A DNA stretch of 42,394 nucleotides from positions 1 to 42,394 of IMG/VR virus record IMGVR_UViG_3300017751_000046; one strand, given 5' to 3'. This DNA is from a virus. Positions 16,801 through 23,702 of this stretch are shown in pieces (the stretch's first letter is position 1; each line of letters begins with the position of its first letter). The notes beneath the pieces were generated by a model. The model was not told where the DNA came from. It saw only the letters and a program-made list of their open reading frames with translations, and searched no databases. The translations under genes were made by a program, and so were the position numbers.

Positions 16801-19173
16801 GCTGGTGCTGTGCTTAGCGCAGTAGACGCAATTCAAGAATTTGTTCCGTTGACATCGACAACTCAAACAAATAGCGTTCAGTCACAATTTAGTCAACAAG
16901 GAAACTTTTCTGTAGCGAGTATAACTGATTCATTTTTGACTGAAACTTTGACCAGCGACACATTTAACACGACACAAAATTTAGGTTCATTCGTAACCGA
17001 TTTTTCAATGACACCCTTCATGAATTCTAAAGTCATTAAAATCGGGGTTTCAGGATTACGACCAAACACAAGACACTATTTCTACTTTGATGAGAAACCA
17101 GTTTCTGCTCATGTTGCTCCTGGCGGCATTATAGAAAATGACATTTCACGAAGTATTAAAGCGTCTGACATCTCTGCAATAGGGTCGAGAGGCGCTGCCG
17201 TTAAGTCAGATCAATACGGAAGATTGTTTGCAGTATTCCAGCTTCCCGGACAAACATTCTTGGTAGGTGAAGCAGACCTTGTTATCTCAGATGCTGATCA
17301 ATTTAATAGTATCGAATCAGCAGGAACATCTTCTGCTAAAGAAACTTATCGTGCGTATGGGTTTACTGTGAACAGAACTGCAATAGGATCAGATGTTAGA
17401 TCCGTTGACTTCGATATTGAATCAGACACATTCAGCACATCAAGAGAACTTAGAGTTTGGAATCCTCCACCAAGAAGAAGAGGCGGAGATCCATTGGCGC
17501 AAACTTTCGCAATTCAACCTGCGCAAGCAGAATATGCATCGTACATCTTTACCGATAAACTTGATTTGTGGTTTAAGAAGAAATCACCTGCTTCACGAAG
17601 AAACGGAGTCACTGTCCAATTGCGTGAAGTTGAAAACGGGTATCCTACTGCTAAAATAGTGACATTTGGTATGAAACATGTTGACTGGAGTGAAATATCA
17701 ATATCTGATGATGCATCATCAGCAACTACTGTTGTTTTTGATAATCCAGTCAAACTTGAAGTCGGGAAAGAATATGCAATTGTTGTTGTTCCTGATGCAA
17801 CTGATCCTGATTATTTCATATGGACGGCAAAGGTTGGAGAGAATAGCATCAGTGATGATAGCGTTCAGGTTTCATCTGACTGGGGTTCAGGTGTATTGTT
17901 TACATCAACAAACAACCAAGCATGGGAATCATATCAAAACGAAGACGTCAAATTTAAGTTGTACAAGATTCCGTTTTCCACAAATCCGGGACACATTGAT
18001 CTTGTTTCTAATGACATGGAATTCATTGACATTAATCCTGATACACGCAACGGCAACTTTATTGTTGATGAGTATGCTTATGTGTCATTATCAGGCAATA
18101 CATTCTCAGGAAACTTAACATCTGAAAGAAAGATTAATGTTCCTAGTAGTTTAAGCGACTTTTCTATTGTTCAGGGTGACTTGGTCATTGTTGAAAAACA
18201 AGGAAACACGCATGTGTCAACTGTTAAATCTTTGACAACTGTAGCATCAAATCGTGTTATTGTCCTTTCAGATTTGCCGCCATTTACTGCGGGAGCATTG
18301 ACAATATCGCTAGGTGTCGGGGGTAAAGTAACATACTTCAACCAAAACAAGGGTGATATAGTACATATCAAAGAAAGCACGTCAAGAACTTCTGCTCAAT
18401 ATACAGCATCAGCAACTCTTACAGGTGCAACTTCTGGGGCAACAGGAGAAATTGTTTCTCTGTCAAGTGCAAATGTATCTTACATTCAACCTTTCGTTAT
18501 GCAACAAAATACATTGCGAACCTCTAGTGAATTGACGCTATTTAAAAATACAGCAGCATTTGATACTGCAAACTTGTCGCCTGGGCAAGGTGTCCCTTTA
18601 CACTCTAACCTTTTCTTGACAGGTGAACAAAGATCAATCCCGTCAAAGCAGTTATTGCTCGCTGATACTGCAGGCAATCAAATCGACAGGTTCAGATTGA
18701 GATTAGATTTATCTAATAATGAATACAAATACGTAACACCTGTTATTGATAATGCACTTGCACAACTTCAGGCATACAATTATACGATGTCGAATACTAT
18801 AGGTAACACATCTAAATATGTTTCTAAGAAAGTTGTGTTGCAAGCTGGGTACCCCGGGCAAGGATTGAAGGTCATTTTGTCTGCATTCCGACCCACAGGT
18901 ACGAGCGTAGATGTTCAAGCACGATTCTTGTATCCGTCTGATCCCGAAAATTACTCCGACTGGGTTTCATTAACTAATAACAATCCTGACTTATATTCAT
19001 CATCTGCAAACATAAAAGATTTTCGTGAATTTGATTATTCGTTTACTGAAGCAGCAAGTCCTTTAGAGTATGATGCGTTTCAAATTAAGATTGTTATGAA
19101 GCACGATGATGCAGGTGCAAGCACTGGGTTGTTCCCACTCGTCAATGATTACAGAGCGATAGCGTTGACATAA
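13888..19173 (+). CDS. Giant baseplate/tail structural protein, DUF4815-type N-terminus
   Basis: The 1761-residue product is the largest in the window. Residues 1-60 match the pattern I know as DUF4815: PYNDDFDADKQYIRVLFKPA, then RAVQAREMTQLQSILQNQIE and the glycine turn before an EGTIIEG strand. The domain probably anchors the protein to the baseplate. The rest is beta-rich, with many Ser/Thr-Gly turns and no catalytic motif. Near residue 1190 a basic PPPRRRGGDPLAQTFAI segment occurs in the middle of beta domains; this also is common in marine phage homologues as I remember them. Its place right after gp8 is where T4 has gp9-gp12, so it may take over the peripheral roles of gp10/gp11. AGAGGAAAG precedes the ATG. 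The stop overlaps the next ATG (ATAATG). Confidence 0.72.
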   Translation: MGINTNLNTAPYNDDFDADKQYIRVLFKPARAVQAREMTQLQSILQNQIERFGNNIYQEGTIIEGVNPTVDKNVNFVKINDQSGIDDLTIYASTDDVSYFIEGLSSGLTARIVAGANGFQSDAPDLKTFFVKYLQSVANQAGTDVKQFISGELLSVTREENGITTAVATVTANDGTDHVGESLAVQVSDGVIYQHGHFNYVAPQLIIASKYNIIPADISVGFNINESIVDSALDNTLLDNAQGFNNFNAPGADRLKLEPKLAVYDTATRPESFFALLRIEKGQTVFVRGDTQFNSIKKELAKRTQDESGSYVVNGLPITTEKDSDGKFQAVIGAGRAYAFGFEINNIGKTRLEIEPSATTSTKSLQSTGVEYGGYLTVDVSSSGTDVESFNFSDRYKLCNSAQQDIGTCSIRNIEPVGNDKLRIYVYAVQKNENEQTTEIAFIYKNATTKTAVLSGNIVDANKGLAIFDTGRQGMKSVSDVVYTERQRKYYAIPVSSSSPIVIPVEVNGQVTTSPITQGGAFAIDTSGEYVGATSVESVASPSTGISITFPSGKNLQYIYYNANISGVTQDTLTAIDVWVTTSFSAINNFASLGLPNAVVLKQVKNSEGKDVTGKFALQRNQNDAYYGLSYLTLKSGETLGAASATITANFTVLQRTVNGGYITPNSYSNITDVAEKLISYTGRNGKTYNLLNSFDFRPYADTTVQYLTEEAGAASVNISSLQLDTLGSAIPVSSNSTILATQEYYLSRIDKLAIDKTQQFVIVKGQPADNPGKVVNDSVFGIADIFVPGVNMSVSKANPIRVERNTIKNYTMKDIESIEKRVDRVFDVLSLSLLESQTSDMFIPDANGNNRFKNGILVDQFKDLRVADITDGDFKASIESVQKYLAPAVTQFPIDLKVDSATSSNVVSYDDVTTLSTSSRETLLSQEYATSFRNCASNFYNYNGTVLMEPKFDAGYDVIENPAVTIDIDLAGAVLSAVDAIQEFVPLTSTTQTNSVQSQFSQQGNFSVASITDSFLTETLTSDTFNTTQNLGSFVTDFSMTPFMNSKVIKIGVSGLRPNTRHYFYFDEKPVSAHVAPGGIIENDISRSIKASDISAIGSRGAAVKSDQYGRLFAVFQLPGQTFLVGEADLVISDADQFNSIESAGTSSAKETYRAYGFTVNRTAIGSDVRSVDFDIESDTFSTSRELRVWNPPPRRRGGDPLAQTFAIQPAQAEYASYIFTDKLDLWFKKKSPASRRNGVTVQLREVENGYPTAKIVTFGMKHVDWSEISISDDASSATTVVFDNPVKLEVGKEYAIVVVPDATDPDYFIWTAKVGENSISDDSVQVSSDWGSGVLFTSTNNQAWESYQNEDVKFKLYKIPFSTNPGHIDLVSNDMEFIDINPDTRNGNFIVDEYAYVSLSGNTFSGNLTSERKINVPSSLSDFSIVQGDLVIVEKQGNTHVSTVKSLTTVASNRVIVLSDLPPFTAGALTISLGVGGKVTYFNQNKGDIVHIKESTSRTSAQYTASATLTGATSGATGEIVSLSSANVSYIQPFVMQQNTLRTSSELTLFKNTAAFDTANLSPGQGVPLHSNLFLTGEQRSIPSKQLLLADTAGNQIDRFRLRLDLSNNEYKYVTPVIDNALAQLQAYNYTMSNTIGNTSKYVSKKVVLQAGYPGQGLKVILSAFRPTGTSVDVQARFLYPSDPENYSDWVSLTNNNPDLYSSSANIKDFREFDYSFTEAASPLEYDAFQIKIVMKHDDAGASTGLFPLVNDYRAIALT

Positions 19174-19370
19174 TGAATAGTGCAAATACTTTTACACGAG
19201 CAGAAACGTCAGCATTAGTTAATACAGACGATGCTGCATATAGAGCAGCAAAGTTGAGATCAAAAAAAGAAAACGAATATCAACAACTGATTCAAAAAGT
19301 TGAAAGGCTAGAAACATGTGTTGAAAATTTAAAACTTAGAATAGAAGAGATGAAAACCAATGGCGATTAG
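19173..19370 (+). CDS. Small coiled-coil protein between DUF4815 and fibre genes
   Basis: This 65-residue protein has a polar N-terminus and a long helix from about residue 25 to 62 with heptad hydrophobics (YQQLIQKVERLETCVENLKL), so a coiled coil is likely. A single Cys sits within the coil. Its start overlaps the stop of the giant gene by one base and its stop lies inside the next gene (ATG at 19360), an 11-base overlap. This tight coupling at both ends argues that it is a real gene. Function unknown; by position a small fibre connector or trimerisation chaperone is possible. T4 gp38 and gp57A are short fibre helpers, but I see no direct similarity. Confidence 0.7.
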   Translation: MNSANTFTRAETSALVNTDDAAYRAAKLRSKKENEYQQLIQKVERLETCVENLKLRIEEMKTNGD

Positions 19371-20808
19371 TTATACAGCATTACAAACTACTGACACATT
19401 CCAGGAATGGTTTGATAAGACTAATGAGATCGGCGATAACTTATCTGACAATGCGGTTTGTTATGGCGGCGCATCAGGTGATAATCGTGGTTCTGGCGGC
19501 GTTCTTATTGAAGGTCCTTTGGTCACAGAAAATACAACTGTAGGTGTTCAAACAAATATCCTTACGCCGAACACAGGCACTACAATTAAACTTGATGCGA
19601 ACACAGTTGAGTTCTCTGAACAACAAATGATATTTACTCCTGCTGAAGGTAAAAACGACACGATACAATTCGTGAAAGGTACAACTGCTTCATCGAATAA
19701 TAAAATATGGAAAATAGGTCCTGTTGATAATCACACTGACCTAGACATTGTCGGTCGAAACGCAGATAATACTAACGCTGATGCAATCTTTACAATTAGA
19801 AGATCAAATGGTGCCACACTTGGCTTGATAACAGGAACTGACATTAAACTCGATACAGAATTGTTAAAAGATGATGTCGCTGCTAATACAGCCAATCAAT
19901 GGGCAACAACTCGCCAAATTTCAATATCGGGTATGGTGACAGGCACTGCAGTAGACATTGACGGGACGGGAGACATTGAGATCGCCGATACAACTGTCGA
20001 CTTTAGTACTGTGCAATCTGGTGTTCAAGTGTTGACGATTGGTGACGGATTGGTTGAATTTACAGATGACGCTGCTAGCACTGCGGCAGATCCTAATATT
20101 AAACACTATGTACCTAATCCTGTCGCAACGACCACATCAAACTCTACAGGCACCTTGATTGAAGATTTACAATTTGATGAATTTGGCCACGTTGAATCTG
20201 TGACAACCCTTAATGCAGATAATCGATATCTACTGCGTAATCCGGCAGGACAAGCAAACAGATCGACACTTGATGGTGATGGGTTCCTTGTAGAATCTGG
20301 CACAAAAATATCTTTCGAACAATCAGGCAACACACAAGCTACTTCTGAAGCGTTTATACAAGGATCGGGAGTCAGTGACTTTATTGTCAGTTCGGGTAGT
20401 ATGAACAATTTAAAATTGCGAGCAAACAGTAAAGTGTTCATACAGAATAAAGCGGGAACCTCCAAGTTCGAATTTTCAACTGCTTCTGGGAACTTTATTG
20501 CGACCGGCGATATTACAGCATTCGGTACCGCATCTGATAAATCGTTAAAAGAAAATATTGAACCTATCGAAAATGCTCTTGACAAAGTTGATGCAATTAA
20601 TGGTTACACATTCAATTATATTGATGCGCCTGAAAAGGGAAGAGTGCCTGGTGTGATTGCTCAAGAGTTAGAGCAAGTGTTACCTGAAGCAGTATATGAA
20701 ACTGAAGACGGTAAAAAGGCTGTTAGGTATGATAATACAGTTGCGCTACTTGTTGAAGCAATCAAAGAATTGAAACAACAAGTCGAAGAATTAAAAGCAA
20801 ACAAATAG
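19360..20808 (+). CDS. Tail fibre with C-terminal S74 self-cleaving chaperone domain (fibre 1)
   Basis: A 482-residue fibre protein. Residues 1-385 are repetitive beta sequence with strand-turn units of Thr, Asp, Gly (for example FVKGTTASSNNKIWKIG) as in fibre shafts. Residues about 388-482 form a peptidase S74 intramolecular chaperone: SDKSLKENIEP with the Ser392-Lys397 dyad (spacing of five, as in endosialidase tailspikes Ser911/Lys916), then GYTFNYI, GVIAQELEQVLPEAV, and VRYDNTVALLVEAIKELKQQ in a terminal coiled coil. By analogy, the chaperone drives trimer formation and is released by cleavage at the Ser-Asp bond, leaving a fibre of about 392 residues. Followed after 10 bases by a second S74 fibre. 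Confidence 0.85.
   Translation: MAISYTALQTTDTFQEWFDKTNEIGDNLSDNAVCYGGASGDNRGSGGVLIEGPLVTENTTVGVQTNILTPNTGTTIKLDANTVEFSEQQMIFTPAEGKNDTIQFVKGTTASSNNKIWKIGPVDNHTDLDIVGRNADNTNADAIFTIRRSNGATLGLITGTDIKLDTELLKDDVAANTANQWATTRQISISGMVTGTAVDIDGTGDIEIADTTVDFSTVQSGVQVLTIGDGLVEFTDDAASTAADPNIKHYVPNPVATTTSNSTGTLIEDLQFDEFGHVESVTTLNADNRYLLRNPAGQANRSTLDGDGFLVESGTKISFEQSGNTQATSEAFIQGSGVSDFIVSSGSMNNLKLRANSKVFIQNKAGTSKFEFSTASGNFIATGDITAFGTASDKSLKENIEPIENALDKVDAINGYTFNYIDAPEKGRVPGVIAQELEQVLPEAVYETEDGKKAVRYDNTVALLVEAIKELKQQVEELKANK
20533..20805 (+). other. S74 intramolecular chaperone domain of fibre 1
   Basis: The encoded domain runs from Ser392 to the C-terminus. The predicted catalytic pair is Ser392 and Lys397, and the domain ends in a Glu/Lys-rich coiled coil. 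The predicted cleavage is at the Ser392-Asp393 bond, based on the endosialidase family. Confidence 0.8.
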
Positions 20809-20818
20809 GATTGATTAC

Positions 20819-22966
20819 ATGGCAATTAAGTCATATGTAGATTTAGATGATGATGTAGCAACCTTTGATCCTGCATCGTCTTTAAAAATGTCTGAAATAA
20901 AGGCAGAATTTACGGGCGATTCTACTCCTTCTTTAGGTGAGTATTTTCGTGAAGGTGACAAAGTAAGGTCGCATGATTTTCTTCACACATATAAAGGCGC
21001 ATATGCTTTAAGTTTTTATGCTGTAATAAACTCTGGCAATAGTGCCAAAATGGATATTAGGTATCATATACCAGGTGTTACTGGTGATGGACAGACAACA
21101 ACACTTTCTGCACAAACTGTACAACCCGGCGGCACATTGACGTATGGCGACAATTCACAATATCAATTTAAAGTTGATGACGAATTTTTGGACGGATCAA
21201 CGACTAGGTATGGCGTTAAACTTAGAATTATTAAAAACATTGGCATTCCTACTAAAGTATCAGGTAAACCTGTACCTATTTCATTCAGTGATTTTTATGG
21301 AACAGAAAAAGCAACTGCTGTTCCGTTAGACGCACAAGTTTTAACAATAAACATTAAAACTAACTTCGGGAAGGCTTATGATGGATGGAATTTGAAGGAT
21401 GAATTAGAAAAGTATTCTGCGTGGGAAAACCCTAATGTGCTTGTAAATGAAGTAATTGTGAATATAAATGACGGAACTGTATTGGGATCAACAGATACTT
21501 CTGTTGCAGGTTTTACTATTGCAGATTTACCTGAACAATTAAAGGTTACAGTTAACCTTAATGTAGGCGCCATTATTTACGGATGCGGCGGCGCAGGTGG
21601 CGATGCTCCGCTAAATAATCCGATGAATAATACCGCCCTGGGCAACGCTGCGAAAGCAGAGGCTAAAGGTAAACCTGGCGGACCTGCAGTAAAAATTGAT
21701 CACCCTGTAGGTATGGTTTACTTTAATATAGAAGACAGAACTGCGTTTAACAGAAACTCGCAGTCAATACTTGGCGGCGGCGGCGGCGGTGCAGCAGGAT
21801 ATACTACCAATTCAAGTGGCGTAGCATATGGGAGCGGCGGCGGCGGCGGCGCAGGCGGAGGCCAAGGTGGCAGTTGTCGATCAGGCGGTTCTGTAGTTGA
21901 AATGCATGATGCTGGATATCGTTCTAATTTTAGCGAATGGAAAGGTCTAGCAGGCATCTCTTCTAGAAGAGATACAAATCCTGAGGAAGCATACTTGGTG
22001 GAACCTAAAGAGGCAATTGCTGGCGGTTCTGGAGGAAGTGTCGTAAGAAATCTTAAAAGGCTTGGAGTTATTGATTACTATTACAACAAAGGATTGACCA
22101 CTACTAACGGACAAACTGTAGAGCAAGTTTTGAAAGCATTTCACGGCGGGCAAGCGGACAACAGTAAAGTGAGTGCAGGAAATTATCTGGATGTTAATAT
22201 CCCAAATCTCGCTGGTAGCGCTTTCGTAAGACATAATTATTCAGGTAAACATACAAGAATTTTTGTTATTGTGGATGGGCGTATTAAATATGCAGATGTT
22301 GGTATGAGATACAACTGGGATTATACTGCTAACAATGGTTACCAGATGCAACTGTATGGTCAAGCCATAGGTACTCACATAGCTCACAGCAACGGGCAAT
22401 TTTCGCATAAATGGATGATATATAGATTGAATAGAAAAGATGTATCGATAAGCCCAACATCATATACAACAAACTTTACTGTAAGCACGGGGGCGAATGG
22501 TGCAGTGGTTCCTAAATACAATGCATCTATTGGAACTGGTATAGGACAGAATTTGTGGTCCGGAGGAACAGCAATAGAAGAAGCTATTGATTACTCCAAT
22601 ATTGATTTATCAAATATTAGTTTAGGTAGCCCAGGGTCGGGAAGGTCTTTATTTAACCTCAATCACATATCTGATGAAAACTTAAAGCAAAATATTAACA
22701 ATGTTAGTGATGCCCTAGATAAAGTTTGTAGCTTGGATGGTGTCACATTTAATTATAAACATGACGATAAGGAATCTGCTGGTGTGATTGCTCAACAGGT
22801 GGAGAAAGTATTGCCTTCAGCTGTGTTAGTTAATAATACTGGTGATGAAGAATATAAAACAGTAGAATATCATCAGTTATCAGCATTATTCATTGAATCA
22901 ATTAAAGAACTCAAAGCAGAAAACGAGGAATTGCGGTTGATGATTAAGGATCTAAAGGAGAAATAA
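20819..22966 (+). CDS. Tail fibre with glycine-rich core and C-terminal S74 domain (fibre 2)
   Basis: A 715-residue fibre. Residues 1-170 look like an N-terminal attachment domain with beta sequence and a central FSDFYG (about 155-160), a segment often seen just before glycine-rich parts of phage fibres. Residues about 245-410 are rich in glycine (CGGAGG, then two runs of five or six Gly encoded by GGC repeats, then GGSGGS). Such segments can fold as polyglycine-II helices, as in the gp38 adhesin of phage S16. Residues about 616-715 are an S74 chaperone: Ser618-Asp-x-x-x-Lys623, GVTFNYK, SAGVIAQQVEKVLPSAV, and a final coiled coil. After cleavage the fibre would end near residue 618. It is followed without gap (TAAATG) by a small glycine-rich protein. 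Confidence 0.82.
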   Translation: MAIKSYVDLDDDVATFDPASSLKMSEIKAEFTGDSTPSLGEYFREGDKVRSHDFLHTYKGAYALSFYAVINSGNSAKMDIRYHIPGVTGDGQTTTLSAQTVQPGGTLTYGDNSQYQFKVDDEFLDGSTTRYGVKLRIIKNIGIPTKVSGKPVPISFSDFYGTEKATAVPLDAQVLTINIKTNFGKAYDGWNLKDELEKYSAWENPNVLVNEVIVNINDGTVLGSTDTSVAGFTIADLPEQLKVTVNLNVGAIIYGCGGAGGDAPLNNPMNNTALGNAAKAEAKGKPGGPAVKIDHPVGMVYFNIEDRTAFNRNSQSILGGGGGGAAGYTTNSSGVAYGSGGGGGAGGGQGGSCRSGGSVVEMHDAGYRSNFSEWKGLAGISSRRDTNPEEAYLVEPKEAIAGGSGGSVVRNLKRLGVIDYYYNKGLTTTNGQTVEQVLKAFHGGQADNSKVSAGNYLDVNIPNLAGSAFVRHNYSGKHTRIFVIVDGRIKYADVGMRYNWDYTANNGYQMQLYGQAIGTHIAHSNGQFSHKWMIYRLNRKDVSISPTSYTTNFTVSTGANGAVVPKYNASIGTGIGQNLWSGGTAIEEAIDYSNIDLSNISLGSPGSGRSLFNLNHISDENLKQNINNVSDALDKVCSLDGVTFNYKHDDKESAGVIAQQVEKVLPSAVLVNNTGDEEYKTVEYHQLSALFIESIKELKAENEELRLMIKDLKEK
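21773..21790 (+). repeat. In-frame GGC trinucleotide repeat 1
   Basis: Five GGC codons followed by GGT encode six glycines (residues 319-324 of fibre 2). The codon phase matches the repeat, so unit gain or loss keeps the frame. Confidence 0.9.
21836..21850 (+). repeat. In-frame GGC trinucleotide repeat 2
   Basis: Five uninterrupted GGC codons occur 45 bases downstream of the first array, again encoding Gly in fibre 2, followed by GCA, GGC, GGA, GGC codons. The GC-rich string stands out in the AT-rich background. Confidence 0.9.
22670..22963 (+). other. S74 intramolecular chaperone domain of fibre 2
   Basis: The domain starts at Ser618 with Lys623 as the predicted partner, followed by the same order of conserved segments as in fibre 1 (FNYK, GVIAQQ, coiled coil). 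The two domains are diverged paralogues, clearly alike in pattern. Confidence 0.8.
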
Positions 22967-23626
22967 ATGGCAGGACATACCCCGGGTGCTATGTGGAGCT
23001 CAGGCGGCGCAGGCGGTGTAACCTTTGATTTTAGTGGCCTTACAACGCTTGATCAAGCTACCAACACCATAACCACCAAAACAGTATTTTATCCAGATCT
23101 GCCTCCATACATACCTGAAAAGGGTGACAGAGATATTCATCCTGGAGGTTATGGTGGATCGTTCTTAGATAGCACAGCACCTGTAATGGATAACCTTGCG
23201 GTTGGTATAGTGTCATCTTATGGTGGCGGCAAAGCAGGTTATCCTGATCCTCACGAAAAAAATGGATCAGGACACCCTAATCCGACTTCATTAATAGGTT
23301 TAGTTGGTCTTCACAGTAAGACAAGAATAAAGTACGATACGTCTGATAATGTCCTCGGCGGAGCAGGCGGTGGCGGAGGCGGATACGGTTTCTATGGCGG
23401 CGATACATATGTTCACCTTAATGGAGTATCACAAGGTGAATCTTTGGGTGGGCCTGAAAGAATACTTGGTGGCAAGCCAGGAGGAGCTTTTGCTGTTAAT
23501 GATAGCCGTCACCTTGATTCTACATATTCAAACGTAATTGCGATCAACAAAAGTAAAATCGGCAGAATCGAAGGTCCTTTAACAGACCTCAATGGGAATG
23601 TTATCCAAACTCGGATAGGATTTTGA
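22967..23626 (+). CDS. Glycine-rich protein, candidate gp38-type fibre-tip adhesin
   Basis: This 219-residue protein starts directly after the stop of fibre 2. Glycine-rich stretches occur at residues about 12-18 (SSGGAGG), 52-56, 84-86, 130-146 (LGGAGGGGGGYGFYGG) and 155-175, separated by short segments with aromatic and charged residues. This alternation recalls the gp38 adhesins of T2/S16-like phages, where Gly-rich motifs build a sandwich of polyglycine-II helices and the loops between them bind the receptor. In those phages gp38 follows the fibre gene gp37, whose C-terminus is cleaved off; here a self-cleaving S74 fibre precedes it. There is no S74 domain and no signal peptide in this protein. 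It could instead be a fragment split from a longer Gly-rich fibre. The adhesin role is inference. Confidence 0.6.
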   Translation: MAGHTPGAMWSSGGAGGVTFDFSGLTTLDQATNTITTKTVFYPDLPPYIPEKGDRDIHPGGYGGSFLDSTAPVMDNLAVGIVSSYGGGKAGYPDPHEKNGSGHPNPTSLIGLVGLHSKTRIKYDTSDNVLGGAGGGGGGYGFYGGDTYVHLNGVSQGESLGGPERILGGKPGGAFAVNDSRHLDSTYSNVIAINKSKIGRIEGPLTDLNGNVIQTRIGF

Positions 23627-23662
23627 TGCAAGGTTGTATGTAAGCACGCTTGTAGGCGTATA

Positions 23663-23670
23663 TATAAATA
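23663..23670 (+). promoter_or_regulatory. T4-type late promoter (distal fibre block)
   Basis: An exact TATAAATA lies in the 76-base gap between the Gly-rich adhesin candidate and the 1224-residue protein, 32 bases before its start codon. AAAAGGAAAGG just before the ATG is the likely ribosome binding site. It should start a third late transcript running through the large tail genes. Confidence 0.75.
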
Positions 23671-23702
23671 AACATTATACTTAAAAGGAAAGGCACAACC
23701 AG

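Noticed and set aside
17678-18118. 146-codon + strand frame inside the DUF4815 gene
   Set aside because: It is an out-of-frame shadow of the giant gene with a Leu/Met/His-rich composition unlike the real genes.
20106-20585. 159-codon open frame on the - strand inside fibre 1
   Set aside because: It lies fully antisense to a clear S74 fibre gene, has Ser/Asn/Leu-rich sequence typical of a shadow frame, and no ribosome binding site or promoter.
20819-23626. Reading the two Gly-rich genes as one gene split by a frameshift
   Set aside because: The upstream gene ends with a complete S74 domain and the downstream one starts with its own ATG directly after the stop, preceded by GGAG, so two genes are more likely.
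23639-23656. Weak inverted repeat (TGTAAGC / GCTTGTA) after the glycine-rich adhesin gene
   Set aside because: The loop is two bases, several pairs are wobble, and there is no T-run, so it is not a convincing terminator.
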